A stretch of 64,000 nucleotides of DNA from contig CM062290.1 of the NCBI GenBank assembly GCA_031216915.1, forward strand, positions 168,287,453 through 168,351,452, read 5' to 3'. Positions 1 through 10,447 of this stretch are shown here, one piece after another. Position 1 is the stretch's first letter, and each line of letters starts with the position of its first letter. Under the pieces are notes generated by a model that did no database searches, was not told the origin of the DNA, and saw nothing but the letters and a program-made list of their open reading frames with translations. The DNA comes from Pictodentalium vernedei (lineage: Eukaryota > Mollusca > Scaphopoda > Dentaliida > Dentaliidae). The translations under genes and the position numbers were made by a program.

Positions 1-205
1 AAACACAAAAATATTTTTTCTGTTTGCAAATTATTTTTCTGTCTTGCAAGTTTTTTCATTTTATAAGAAAAATATTTTTTGTGTTTGTAAATGAATTTTA
101 TGAAAAAAGTTTTTCATAACATTCATTTGCAAACACAAAAATATTTTTTTCTGTTTGAAAATTATTTTTCTGTCTTGCAAGTTTTTTATTTTTATAAATA
201 AAAAA
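1..205. repeat. left terminal inverted repeat of the Polinton, with internal duplication
   Basis: Bases about 70-205 match the reverse complement of 15002-15165, sharing runs such as TTATTTTTCT and TTGCAAGTTTTT. Bases 1-65 are a second copy of 131-200, giving a tandem period of about 131 bp. The repeat is very AT-rich and built from TTTGCAAACACAAAAA and its complement. The true outer end may lie outside the window. Confidence 0.75.
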
Positions 206-345
206 TCCTGAGTTGGAAAAAAATTATTCCCTGTTTAAATAACAACAAAATAATATTACTTTTTTCAAATCCGAAAATTTTATTTCATGAATATTTACAG
301 ATTTGTAAATGTCTTTTATGAAAATGTCACTTTCAAAAACTGTTT

Positions 346-1033
346 TCAATGTTTCTTGGCAAGTTTTCCTATTTTAGAATTATTGTCTTTAGCTTTTTGT
401 TTTCTTGTAACTTTCTTTGGTGGTTCCTCTTTCTCTGGAAATAATACTTCTAACTCATCATCAGTTTCCATTTTTGTTTCTTTGGGTATATCCATATGAT
501 ATAATAATGTATTATCATTATCATCAAACTCTGGTAACACAGGTTCTGCTAAGTCAACTTTCTTATTTGTAAAGTTTATTTGTTGAGGTGGTAGTGGTAG
601 CATGCTCATCCCCTGTAAAGTGTGGTTGTCAATGTGTTTTTCATCAAGTGCTAAGTTGAAACCTGTAATCGGTAATCTATCTTCTGTACGCTCTCTGTAT
701 TCTGACCATGGATAAACTTTAATTGGTTCTCATTGAACAACAGCTGGTTCCCCCATCTGGGTTGAGACACAGAGTTATTCGATAGCTTTTTCAATCTACA
801 TCCATTAATCCAATGTGCTCTCTGATTGCAATAAAAACATGGCCCTTTGTCTGAACATGTATTCACCCAATGTCCTTTCTGATGGCAATGGAACAAATCA
901 TCTCTTTAGGTGTTGATATCAACTTATAAAGTTCATTCACAAGTTGTTTTACTTCTCCCTGTTTAGATGGTTTATAGTAAATACTTTTAGCATCACATGC
1001 TTTTTCTAATCTTGGATCTGTAACTCTATCCAT
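346..1033 (-). pseudogene. tandem zinc-knuckle protein, frameshifted
   Basis: The minus-strand reading has three open pieces: 863-1141, 651-896 and 346-609. Two CX2CX4HX4C zinc knuckles lie near 800-905. The first is interrupted by a one-base shift near 897-900; the second contains CFYCNQRAHWINGC. A second shift near 720 leads to an acidic segment and a Lys-rich tail at the 3' end. The ATG at 1033 (MDRVTDPRLEKAC) is preferred over the one at 1141, because a TATAAAAGG motif and a presumed 5' leader sit between them and match the promoter of the divergent polymerase gene. CCHC knuckles of this kind usually bind single-stranded nucleic acid, so a nucleoprotein or packaging role is possible. I do not recognise it as a standard Polinton protein. 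Confidence 0.7.
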
Positions 1034-1049
1034 CTTTAACTTTTGGAGC

Positions 1050-1165
1050 GTTTCAAAAATATGTCTTGTCTTCTTGAAGTCAAAAGCAAGTGTGAAACAT
1101 TCTAAGATTCTTCCTCCTTTTATACTTTTTTTAATGTACATTTAATTGTACACTTAAATTTTCCA
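1050..1165 (-). promoter_or_regulatory. promoter of the zinc-knuckle gene (one arm of an inverted pair)
   Basis: Read on the minus strand, AGTATAAAAGGAGG (around 1113-1126) is followed by a leader containing GACTTCAAGAAGACAAGACA. The same TATA box and leader occur in opposite orientation at 1477-1545 ahead of the polymerase gene. The upstream TGTACATTTAA-type repeats are also shared. This is a TATA-type RNA polymerase II promoter by sequence only. Confidence 0.6.
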
Positions 1166-1434
1166 TAACATGTATTTACACACAATTGTTTAAATATACA
1201 TTCATTTGGTTACAAACAGTTATGCTATCTCTTGCACTCAATAACCTCTGGATACTATATTGCTGTTGTTAAATGTGTTTTAGTGATTTTAATATTGACT
1301 GAAAGATACACTAACAAATAAAAGCTATAAAATATTTACCATGGGAATTTTCCCATAGAGTGAATGGATTACATTTTATGACTTTTCAAATGTGTATAAG
1401 AAACATTTATTAACAGTATAATTCAGTGGGTATT

Positions 1435-1577
1435 AAATGTACATTTAAATGCACAATTAAATGCACATTAAAGGAAAGTATAAAAAGTGGGGGAATCTTA
1501 GGCTGATTCACACTTGGTTTTTTGACTTCAAGAAGACAAGACATATTTTCACAGCTAGAAGACGATAGAAGAAAAAG
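1435..1577 (+). promoter_or_regulatory. polymerase-gene promoter (other arm of the inverted pair)
   Basis: TATAAAAA at 1479-1486 lies about 92 bp before the ATG at 1578. It is followed by a leader sharing GACTTCAAGAAGACAAGACA with the divergent minus-strand promoter, and preceded by repeated ATGCACAATTAA/TGTACATTTAA motifs. Between the two arms (1166-1434) there is only AT-rich, non-coding sequence. Confidence 0.6.
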
Positions 1578-4500
1578 ATGAAGAGAGCCATTGAAGAATA
1601 CAGTGAGACAGAGAGTGAAGTAGATAACAAGAAGCAGAGAGTAGAATCAACAAGAGACTTATACACCATCCACCCACTCCTACAAAAAACATCAAGAAAA
1701 TTCCATTCCAAATCCCATGTATGCAGAATAACCTTTAAACAATTTAATCAAAAGAATCCATTTGACACCCTTGGAAAAGTCTTTGACAGTTTGGTAGATG
1801 ATATTAAAGAAGAATGTGGAGTAGAAGACAATGATCCAATGAGAATATCAGTTGACCACCCAGGATTAGAAATAGGTATATTTATCCCATTTACTAAGGC
1901 TTCAGGCATCACTGGTAACACCATATTAGATGAAATAGAAAAAGTTGTACAATCAAATGATAACTTTACTATGGGTGCCATGATGGGCAATTATCTTTAG
2001 AAATAACACACACTTCTCTACCACAAGGGTCTGGGCGACATGCACCAATTTTATTTTCATCTGTTGATAAAATGGTTAAAAGTGAACAGAGTATTATTGA
2101 AATTAAAAATGTTAATGATTCAGTGTGTCTCGCATGGGCCATTGTAGTGGGAAAGTGTCATGTTGATAGAGATAATTCTGAACTTTGGCAAAAGAAATGG
2201 ATAAATATTAAACGTTTTGATAGACCAACACAAGAGTTGGAAGCTAAGGCATTGATGGACAAAGCAGGTCTTGATTATAATATTCCTTGTGGACATAAAG
2301 AATATTATAAAATACAAGACCTGCTTTACCCAGAGTATGTCATCAAAATTCATCCTCAGTATGCAAAAAGTGAATTTTTATTGAAACCTCCAGTTACCAC
2401 CACTGATAGTAAAGTTATTCATATTTACCACCATGACCAGCATTTTGATACTATCACAACAATTAAAGGGTTTTTAGGATGTTCATACTATTGTGAACTT
2501 TGCAGTAAAGGGGTCCAGCAGAGAGAACGTCACATGTGCCCTTTTGGTTGTGTTTGCTATGCTCCAACAAAATGTATTCCTGAACATCCCACCACCTGTT
2601 ACACTTGCAATAGACAATTTAGAAGTTTATCATGCTATAATAACCATATCACTACAAAGGGGAAAGAAGAAAAAATAATTTGTCAATTAGTTCAAAAATG
2701 TAAAACGTGCAAAACATTAATATATCCAACAAAAGGAAAACACATCTGTGAAGGATTCAAAAAATGTAAATATTGTCAACAAGTAGTTAAGTCTGATCAC
2801 CAATGTTTCATTCCAAAATACACTTCACCCGAGGATGAAAAATTACCAAACATTCCATTTGTATTTTTTTATTTTGAAACCACACAAGACTCAGGAGTTC
2901 ATATCCCAAATTTCTGTGTTGCTCATCATGCATGTGGGGAATGTATTTGCAAATCTGTAGATCAAGAATGTATTTCTTGTGACAAATTTGAATATCGGCA
3001 ATCAATATTTAAAGGGGAATCTACTTTATCAGATTTTTGTGATTGGCTTTTCAGTAAGGAACATAAAGGGACAACAGCTATTGCTCACAAATTAAGAGGT
3101 TTTGATGGACAATTTATTTTAAGACACCTCACTGAAACTGGTACAACAACTCCTGATGAAATTATGAATGGAAACAAAATACTTTCACTTAAAGCTTGTG
3201 GTATTAGACTTATAGATTCTTTAAATTTTCTTTCAATGAGATTGGCACAATTTCCCAAAACATTTGGCTTGACAGAATTAGTGAAAGGTTATTTCCCCCA
3301 TTTGGCAAACACACAAGCTTATCAAAATTATATTGGCCCTTATTTAGATTCAACATTGTATATTCCAGATTCAATGTCTCCATCAGATAGGGAAAATTTT
3401 ATCAAGTGGTACAACCAAAAATTTACTAGTAATGCCAGATTTGATTTTCAAAAAGAAATGGAGCTATACTGTAAATCAGCTGTAGATATCTTGCGTAGGG
3501 GGTGTGGGGAATTCAGACAAAAAATTATAGATAGTGATGGCATAGATCCCTTGAGAGAAGCATTTACCTTAGCCGATGCATGTACAAAAGCTTGGAGGAA
3601 AAATTCACTCCCAGAAAACAAAATAGCAATCATTTCAGACATAGGTTACCCTGCTAAAGTCAAATACTCCATTAAAGCCATTAGATTTTTACAGACAGTT
3701 GCACAGGAGCAAAACATACATATTCAACATGCACTCAATGGTGGGGATGCTAAAATAGGGGGATATTATGTTGATGGGTTTCACAAAGACACAAATACAA
3801 TCTTTGAATTTTATGGATGTATGTGGCATGGGTGCATGACATGTTACAAAGACAATACAATTGAGAAAAATCCAATCAATTTGCTAAGTTACCAAACTCT
3901 ATACAACAATACACAAGAACGCATACACCATTTAGAATCATTGGGGTATAACATGAGAATAACATGGGAACATGAACTTGATCATTTTTGTGAATCAAAT
4001 CCTGAAGTAAAATCAACATTAAATTCATTTTTTCCAAACATGGATCCTATTAAACCACGTGAAGCATTATTTGGGGGAGAACAAGTGTCATTAAATTACA
4101 TCATAAAATAGACCAAAACACGGACAATGAAATAAAATACATAGACATCTGTTCACTCTATCCTTATGTCAATAAACACAGCGAATATCCAGTAGGTCAT
4201 CCAAATATACTCACAAAAGAAAACATAGACATGAATAATATAAGACAGTACAGGGGACTTATCAAATGTAAAGTTTTCCCACCACAATCTCTACACATGC
4301 CAGTATTACCAATTCATTGCAACAAGAAAATGTTTTTTACACTTTGCAATACATGTGCAGAACAAGAATTAGACAAATGTGAACACACACCAGATCAACG
4401 CAGTATTACAGGTACATGGACATCTGTTGAACTTTTTAAAGCATTTGGGATGGGATACACATTACTTGACACTTATCAGATTTGGCATTGGGAAGAATGG

Positions 4501-5403
4501 TCTTCAGAAATTTACAAACATTATGTGAACAAATATTTAAAAATGAAACAAGAAGCCAGTGGATATCCAGATTGGGTGAAAACAGAAACAGACAAAGATA
4601 CATTTAAGAAAGAGTATGCACAAATTGAAAACATACATTTGGAAAATATTGAAAAAAAATCCAGGACAAAGATCATTTGCTAAAACCATGTTAAACTGTT
4701 TATGGGGGGAAAAGTGCACACAACAATTTAAAAACTAAAACAGAATACATACAAGACCCATCAAAATATTTTGACTTGGTACAAGATAAAGACATCATTA
4801 TTAAAAATGTTGAATTGTTTGATCATGATAAATGTATTTTAGTCAATTACACAAAGTCTACAGATGTTTATGAACCTCACAAATCAGCTAATGTTGCAGT
4901 TGCATCTTTTGTCACAGCTTATGCACGAATGGAATTATATAAAGTAATAGGACGTTTGGGTAGACGAGTATTATATTTTGACACAGACGGTTGTATTTAC
5001 ATCCACAACCCCTCACTTTGGAATCCACAAATTGTAAACAGTAGGTTAGGTCAATGGACAGATCAACATCCAGATGCAAAAAATAAATATTGAATATGTA
5101 GGATTAGGTCCAAAAAATTATGGTTACAAATACATTAAATATGGTCAAATACACACTTCATGTAAAGTTAAAGGAATCACATTAGATTACAATACATCAC
5201 AGAAAGTCAATTTTGAATCCATGGTGGAATGTGTACAAGACAGACATAATTACAAAATGAACATTGAATACACACATAGAATTAAACACAACAAGAACAG
5301 ACAAGTCACAAGTGAAAGACAAACCAAAACATTCAGATCTGTGTACACAAAACGTTTTGTAGTGGATAAATATGACACAAGACCTTATGGGTTTAAGGTA
5401 TAA
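1578..5403 (+). pseudogene. polB: protein-primed family B DNA polymerase (Polinton pPolB), frameshifted
   Basis: This would replicate the linear element by protein priming. Open pieces at 1578-2000, 2072-4111, 4231-4683, 4776-5093 and 5074-5403 follow one another in the expected order. The N-terminal part (1578-2060) resembles the Polinton polymerase N-terminus, with IFIPF and a conserved GSGR block. Cys/His clusters follow at about 2490-2810 (CELC, CYTC, CKTC, CKYC), then exonuclease motifs near 2858, 3083 and 3467. Polymerase motif A (SLYP) lies near 4150, motif B (NPG, then LNCLWG) near 4660-4710, and motif C (YFDTDG) at 4974-4991. Frameshifts fall near 1985, 4095, 4670, 4715-4740 and 5085. 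The exonuclease residues normally Asp, Asn and Asp read Tyr (2870), Lys (3089) and Ala (3479). Total coding length, about 1,250 residues, fits the family. Confidence 0.93.
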
Positions 5404-5583
5404 AAATACCCTTCAGATTCCTCATTTCAACTTTGAACAAGAACAGACATGTCACAAGTGAAAGACAAACCAAAACATTTAGATCTGTGTACATAAAACG
5501 TTTTGTAGTGGATAAATATGACACAAGACCTTATGGGTTTAAGGTATAAATTACCCTTCAGATTTCTCATTTCAACTTTGAAC
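5290..5583 (+). repeat. 146-bp tandem duplication of the polymerase 3' end and downstream leader
   Basis: Bases 5290-5435 and 5436-5581 are near-identical direct copies, offset by 146 bp. Each has the last polymerase codons, a TAA stop, a GGTATAAA TATA-like motif (5399 and 5545) and the leader TCATTTCAACTTTGAAC. The duplication doubles the probable promoter of the BIR gene at 5667. Confidence 0.85.
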
Positions 5584-5666
5584 ACTGAACAGGCAAGATG
5601 TCTCTACCACTTAATCCTACTTATCCTATATACTTGTGAGAGTTAAGAAGACTTTTGAGTTTTAGT

Positions 5667-6222
5667 ATGACTACAAATCCTATTTTAAAATCCAAGAAAG
5701 AAGAATTAGCTAAAGCTGGATTTTTCTATGTGGGAGATGGTAAAGTAAAATGTTTTGTATGTGGGCAAGGTTTAATGAATTGGAAAGAAAAAGATATTCC
5801 TTTGCAAGAACATGTTAAGTGGTCACCAAATTGTCCTTATATTCAACTGATAAGAAATTGTCAATTAAACAAACCACCAATATGTATGCAAACACCCCCA
5901 GATAAAATATTATCAGTGATGGATTATGGAATCACTTTAAATCAAATATTTTCAACAATGAAAAAAATATGACAAGTGTCTAGATGATTTTCCAGATTCT
6001 AATTCTTTATTTGCACGCATGGTACTAAATGATCAAAGTACATCATTTAGTGCTATAATTGCAAGACAAGCTGCAGGACAATTCAAAACTAAGTTAGACA
6101 AACTGTTTACAGATAATGTAGAAAATGATTTTCCTGACTGTCCTGATGTACAAAATACATGGTGTAATGTGGTAACTGATGCACAAAATACATCAGAACG
6201 GACAAAAGAATCATCACTTTGA
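5667..6222 (+). pseudogene. BIR-domain (IAP-like) protein, one frameshift
   Basis: From the ATG at 5667 the first 101 residues contain one baculoviral IAP repeat: Cys29, Cys32, His49 and Cys56 in CX2CX16HX6C spacing, with the CFVCGQGLMNWKEKD core and NCPY end. BIR domains bind zinc; in animal and viral IAP proteins they block caspases or regulate cell division. The frame closes at 5972, but another frame is open across the break (near 5960) and continues through 6019-6222 without a recognised domain; no RING finger is seen. Just upstream lies a duplicated TATA-like motif. An anti-apoptotic role during virus-like replication is plausible but inferred. Confidence 0.8.
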
Positions 6223-6230
6223 TTTCAACC

Positions 6231-6595
6231 ATGGAACCAGTAAGACGTATCTTAGACAACAAGATTACACGTAAGGCATTATTATATGCATTTCAATTGA
6301 TCACTCCTGGTTATTATCTAACGATAACGAAAGAGTTTATTCATAATCAATTGGAAAAAGATGAAATGTATGGGGAATTTTGTAATGCATTCAAATCATG
6401 AATGCTTTTTACAAAGATAATGTAGAAAACATTTGGACAAGAGTTGTGTGGGGAAATATAATTTATGATAAAGAAATCATTAATTACTTGTATAGACAAT
6501 GTGAACCACAAATAGATAGAAGAATAGATTCTTCAGAAACTTTATTTGAGTTAAAATCACCCTTAAAACGAATACCTACTAAAAGACATGAGTAA
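6231..6595 (+). pseudogene. unrecognised Polinton protein, split in two frames
   Basis: An ORF from the ATG at 6231 ends at 6401; a second starts at 6398 (an ATG overlapping the TGA) and ends at 6595. They may be two overlapping small genes, but more likely one gene with a single frameshift near 6395, as in its neighbours. The product would be about 120 residues, mildly amphipathic, with a basic C-terminus. No motif is recognised. It lies between the BIR gene and the packaging ATPase, on the same strand. Confidence 0.5.
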
Positions 6596-6604
6596 GGTAT
6601 GGGA

Positions 6605-6657
6605 TCAGAAAGTATATAAGTGAGTGACAGAAAAAACTTTTTCACAAAAATACAATT
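6605..6657 (+). promoter_or_regulatory. TATA-type promoter before the packaging ATPase
   Basis: AGTATATAAG at 6611-6620 lies about 40 bp before the ATPase ATG at 6658, the usual spacing for a TATA box with a very short 5' leader. A similar GTATA-containing motif precedes several other genes in the element. Confidence 0.45.
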
Positions 6658-7313
6658 ATGGCATCGAGTGAATGTTTATTGTTTCAACACCCTTGTAATA
6701 TCTTTATTTCGGGACCTAGTGGTTCCGGAAAAACAGAATTTGTCAAAAGCTTATTGATATGAAACATGACTTATTTCAAATTCCCCCACAAAAAGTCATT
6801 TGGTGTTATAAAGAATGGCAAAATACAAATACTTTACTTGAAGAAAGTGAAGATATTAAATTCATAGAAGATATCCCTGATGATGAATATGAAATTGTCA
6901 GTGATGTCACTATTCCCCATCTTCTAGTTTTTGATGATATGTTAGGAGATAAAGATGAAGAAAAAATTAAATTATGGTTCACACGAAAAGGACATCATAG
7001 AAATGCAAGTGTCATTTACATTACACAAAATATGTTTCAACAATCTAAATCTAGTCATACCATAAGTTTAAATGCACATTATATGATTTTATTTCAAAAT
7101 ACCAGAGATAAAGGACAAATTAAAGTATTGTCAAATCAAGTTCAATTACCACATCTAAATGCATATTATCAAGATGCAACAAGTATTGATTATGGTTATT
7201 TATTAATTGATTTTCATCCTAGAACTCCTGAATCTTTGAGATTAAGAACTGATATTTTTCATCCTTGGGTAACACAAAATGAATGTGGTCCCATCATTTA
7301 TACAAAACTATAA
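6658..7313 (+). pseudogene. FtsK/HerA-type genome-packaging ATPase, one frameshift
   Basis: This is the motor that drives viral or Polinton DNA into the capsid. The Walker A motif GPSGSGKT lies at 6712-6735, about 20 residues from the ATG at 6658. The first frame stops at 6760-6762, and the frame that continues the protein is open from before 6759 to 7313. The shift falls in the run of four A at 6744-6747. Walker B (LLVFDDML) lies at 6921-6944, followed by an arginine-rich segment and a ITQN sensor-like motif near 7018. Total length is about 218 residues, normal for Polinton ATPases. Confidence 0.9.
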
Positions 7314-7376
7314 ATTCCCCATGTTCTATTGAGTTGGCATTAGTTAGTCAAAGTTTGTCAACGACAACACATTATC

Positions 7377-7823
7377 ATGGTATCATTCATACATTCTTTG
7401 GAACAACTTGGTCAAGAAACAAGTCCATTTGCAAGACAAAAATTACTTAAGAAAGGTTTTAAGAAAATTTTAAAATGGTTTACATTAGCAAGTAGAATCA
7501 TACTGAATAAGAAAATTAAATTGCCAAAACAAACTTTAACGTATATGGATAAACGTAAACAAGATCTTGAACAACTTTCAAATCCAAGAGTTGATCTTGC
7601 AACAAAACGAAACATTATTTTAAAACCAGGAGGTGTTGGATTTTTTGGTGGTGTTATCATCGTAATTTAATTCAATGGGATGGTCATAAGACAAGTAGAT
7701 CATTCTATTCACCATTCAAAAAAAACAAAGAGTAAGAAACAAAAGTCACCTAAAAGGAAACGAAAATCCCCTAAGAAAAGATCAAATAATTCATCAAGTT
7801 CTACAGAGATAAAAAATCAATGA
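7377..7823 (+). pseudogene. basic virion-type protein with Lys/Arg/Ser-rich tail
   Basis: The ORF 7377-7670 gives 97 residues, strongly basic, ending in a Gly-rich GGVGFFGG segment of the kind common in small Polinton structural proteins. An overlapping frame from the ATG at 7680 to 7823 encodes 47 residues with repeated KSPK/KRK motifs. A third short frame covers 7652-7733. Two one-base shifts (near 7650 and in the A-run near 7718-7725) could join them into one gene; alternatively the 47-residue frame is a separate core peptide. KSPK repeats are typical of DNA-condensing tails. The function as a core or minor virion protein is inferred. Confidence 0.5.
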
Positions 7824-7841
7824 AAGGTAGGACATAAATAT

Positions 7842-8162
7842 ATGTACACAAATTTTGAAATTGCACCTCATATATCTCCGTCTACAAAAACAAAAGCATT
7901 ACTTGTGAAAAAATTTCAAAAACAAAGAAAAGTATCACCACTTAAGTTAACACATGTAGTGTCAATAACAAAAGATGGTGTAAAAAATCATGAACCGATG
8001 TATTCTGTAATAAAACCAAATCAAAATGTACTGCATGACCCAATGGGTTCTAAACAAAATACAGAGCATGTACCGTCAAAAGAAAAGATTCCCACAATGG
8101 CACGTTTTACAGCTTTAAATACACCTAAACCTGTTAAAGGGATAAGGTCTTACTGTAAATAA
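7842..8162 (+). CDS. unrecognised 106-residue Polinton protein
   Basis: This intact ORF starts at the ATG at 7842, with an AT-rich ATAAATATATG stretch immediately before it. The product is Lys- and Pro-rich and lacks membrane segments, Cys clusters and any motif I recognise. It lies between two small basic structural-type genes on the same strand, so a minor virion role is a guess. It is one of the few genes here without an obvious frameshift. Confidence 0.5.
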   Translation: MYTNFEIAPHISPSTKTKALLVKKFQKQRKVSPLKLTHVVSITKDGVKNHEPMYSVIKPNQNVLHDPMGSKQNTEHVPSKEKIPTMARFTALNTPKPVKGIRSYCK

Positions 8163-8243
8163 TATAAAGTTTGCACATGTATATATAAATAGCTTTACAT
8201 TTTATATTTGTTTCATTTAATCATTAGATTCTATAAGAGCAAG

Positions 8244-8664
8244 ATGGTGAGACAAAATAAGAAACAAAAAATTCCTTTAGTTAAAAAATATGGTGGTATG
8301 TTAATAGGTTTAAGTCAAACTCCTCCAGCATTTCAAAAACAAATTATGAAAAATGTACCTAAAGAATTAATTAATTGTGTGTCGGAATGCTGTCATAATC
8401 TTTTAAAAGGCAACATACATCTAACAAAAAGTCAGAAACAAAAATTACATCCAAAGCGTCAACAACTACGAGCACTCGCTAGTAAATCAATAACTCTTAA
8501 AAAGAAAAAAAACAAATTTTAAATCAAAAAGGTGGTTTTTTACCATTATTTGGTTTACTTGGACCTGCTATAGGATTTGCAAAAAATCTTGCAAATAAAT
8601 TAGTAAAATATGAAAAAGATGGCTATTGTACCTTATCAAATGTTAGAAGATATGCAACGTTTTA
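8244..8664 (+). pseudogene. small basic Polinton protein with hydrophobic Gly-rich tail
   Basis: The ATG at 8244 opens a 92-residue frame that ends at 8522. It contains ISxC-like and LLKGNIHLTKSQKQKL segments, then a poly-Lys stretch. I recall this pattern from small conserved proteins of many Polintons. Another frame, open from about 8525 to 8664, encodes the hydrophobic tail GGFLPLFGLLGPAIGFA expected to follow the Lys run, which implies a one-base shift in the A/T run near 8505-8522. A TATATAAAT motif lies at 8182. A membrane-active or capsid-internal role is suggested by composition only. Confidence 0.6.
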
Positions 8665-9369
8665 GAAATGAAAAAGCTCAATGTCCTAGATTACCCCCTA
8701 ACCCACAAGTTACAAATACTGCACAACTTCAAAATGATTTATCATCTGTGTTAGAAAATTCAGAGTTGTCCGAAAGAAAGAAAGAACTTAAGTATGGGGA
8801 AACTTTACAAAAATTTCAATGTCACATAAGAAGGCATTACAACCAACATTGTTTCCATTGCCTGAGTCAGGAGAAAATCATTATTATTACGAGATTGTAT
8901 TATAGAGAGTGTCCCTATTACAATGAGACATAAAGCAACTTCATTATTATCTGCTTTATCATCTCATCCACACATGAGTTGGGATGATCAGGGTGTATTA
9001 AGTTACGATGGAGAAGTCATAAAAGGTTCAAATATGATAGATTTAGTTAATGATGTTCTTAGACACCGAAAAGGTTTTAAACCGAGTGGATGGGAAAAGT
9101 TTAGTTGTGGATTAAAAGATATAAATATCCCTCAAGATTTTGTTGGTAATCGTGAACGTTGGTTGTGGATGAATAGACAACCTATACCCAAACCCAGTAA
9201 ATATCAAAGTTCTCCAGAAGATAGTTGGTATGAAACTCCTCAATCATCCCCTCCAAAACGTAAAGTTCGTCGAGGTCATAGAGTGCAGTGGAGTGAAGAC
9301 ACACCAAAGTCAGCACTAAAGCGTAAATTGACAAAACATAGATTATCTGAAAAATGGGAGGCTTATTGA
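8610..9369 (+). pseudogene. conserved Polinton protein upstream of the integrase, frameshifted
   Basis: The piece from the ATG at 8610 (MAIVPYQMLEDMQRF start region) is open to 8933, and its coding-like part ends near 8830-8870. The frame 8923-9369 carries the second half, with SWDDQGVLSYDG, GSNMIDLVNDVLRHRKGF and a basic tail. Both parts look like one protein family I associate with Polintons, giving about 250 residues. The shift lies near 8830-8880. Its 3' end overlaps the integrase start by 16 bp. The function is unknown; a virion or DNA-binding role is possible. Confidence 0.6.
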
Positions 9370-10440
9370 ATGATTTATTAACTGAAATATATTACAATAC
9401 AAAACATCCTGCTGGTTATGGTGGTATACAAAAATTGTACAAAGCAGCTCATAGTAAAGATAATTCCATCACAATTGATCAAGTGAAAAAATGGATGAAA
9501 GGAGAAAGAACTTATACTTTACATAAACCCATCCGTAAAAAGTTTTTAAGACGTAAGGCTATAGTGGGTGGTATTGATCATCAATGGCAGTTTGATTTAG
9601 CAGACTTACAAAGTTTACAATCTTACAATGACCAATTTCGTTATTTAGTTTGTGTTATTGATGTATTTTCAAAATATGCATGGGTAATACCCATTCACAA
9701 TAAATCAGGAGAGACATTAACAAAATCTTTTCAGAGTATTTTGAAAACTTCTGGACGTAAACCATTATCATTACAATCTGATAAAGGTTCTGAATTTAAA
9801 AATAAAGATGTACAGAAATTTTTAAAGGAACAAAACATTCATTTCTTCACAACAGAAAATCCTGAAACCAAAGCTAGTATTGTTGAACGTTTTCAATGCA
9901 CATTGAAAACACGAATGTGGAAATATTTTACACACAAACATACTTTAAGATACATTGATGTGTTGGAAAATTTAGTTGATGGATATAATCATAGTTTTCA
10001 TCGAAGTATTCAAAGAACTCCTGCTTCAGTATCATTAGAAAATGAAGTAGAAGTATCTCAACATTTGTATGGTAAAAAAAATCTAAAAAGAAAAAATACA
10101 ATTTAAAGTTGGTGATATAGTACATATTAATAAAACCAAACGTACATTCGAAAAAGGGTATTTACCAAATTGGACAAAAGAGTTATTTAAAATTACTCAT
10201 TTAAAACATACAATACCACCCACTTATAAACTTGAAGATATGAGTGGTGAAAATATACAAGGGACATTTTATCCACAAGAAATTCAAAGTATAAAAGATG
10301 ATAAAAAATATATAATTGAATCAATTCTTAATAGATGGTCAAGACGTGTGGGAAAGAAAATTATTAAAGAACTTAAAGTACATTGGGAAGGTTATCCAAA
10401 GAAATTTGATAGTTGGATAGCAGAATCAGATTTGGTATAA
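9354..10440 (+). pseudogene. int: retroviral-type (rve) integrase with C-terminal chromodomain, one frameshift
   Basis: The rve core catalyses insertion of the element into host DNA. From the ATG at 9354 the catalytic triad is visible: Asp81 in WQFDLADL, Asp143 in LQSDKGSEF and Glu178 in KASIVERF, with 35 positions between the last two. The first frame ends at 10106 after a run of A. The rest of the protein is in another frame to 10440 and includes a KVGDIVHI-type SH3-like segment and a chromodomain near 10300-10437 (LKVHWEGYP, DSWIAESDLV). Chromodomains in such integrases target chromatin marks. Catalytic residues are intact; only the frameshift near 10075-10100 breaks the gene. Confidence 0.92.
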
Positions 10441-10447
10441 AAAGAAT

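Noticed and set aside
287-499. Plus-strand ORF of 70 residues at the left end
   Set aside because: It is the opposite strand of the acidic/basic tail of the zinc-knuckle gene, which has clear coding character.
2120-3642. Minus-strand ORFs inside the polymerase gene
   Set aside because: They are antisense to a well-supported polymerase reading and have no motifs.
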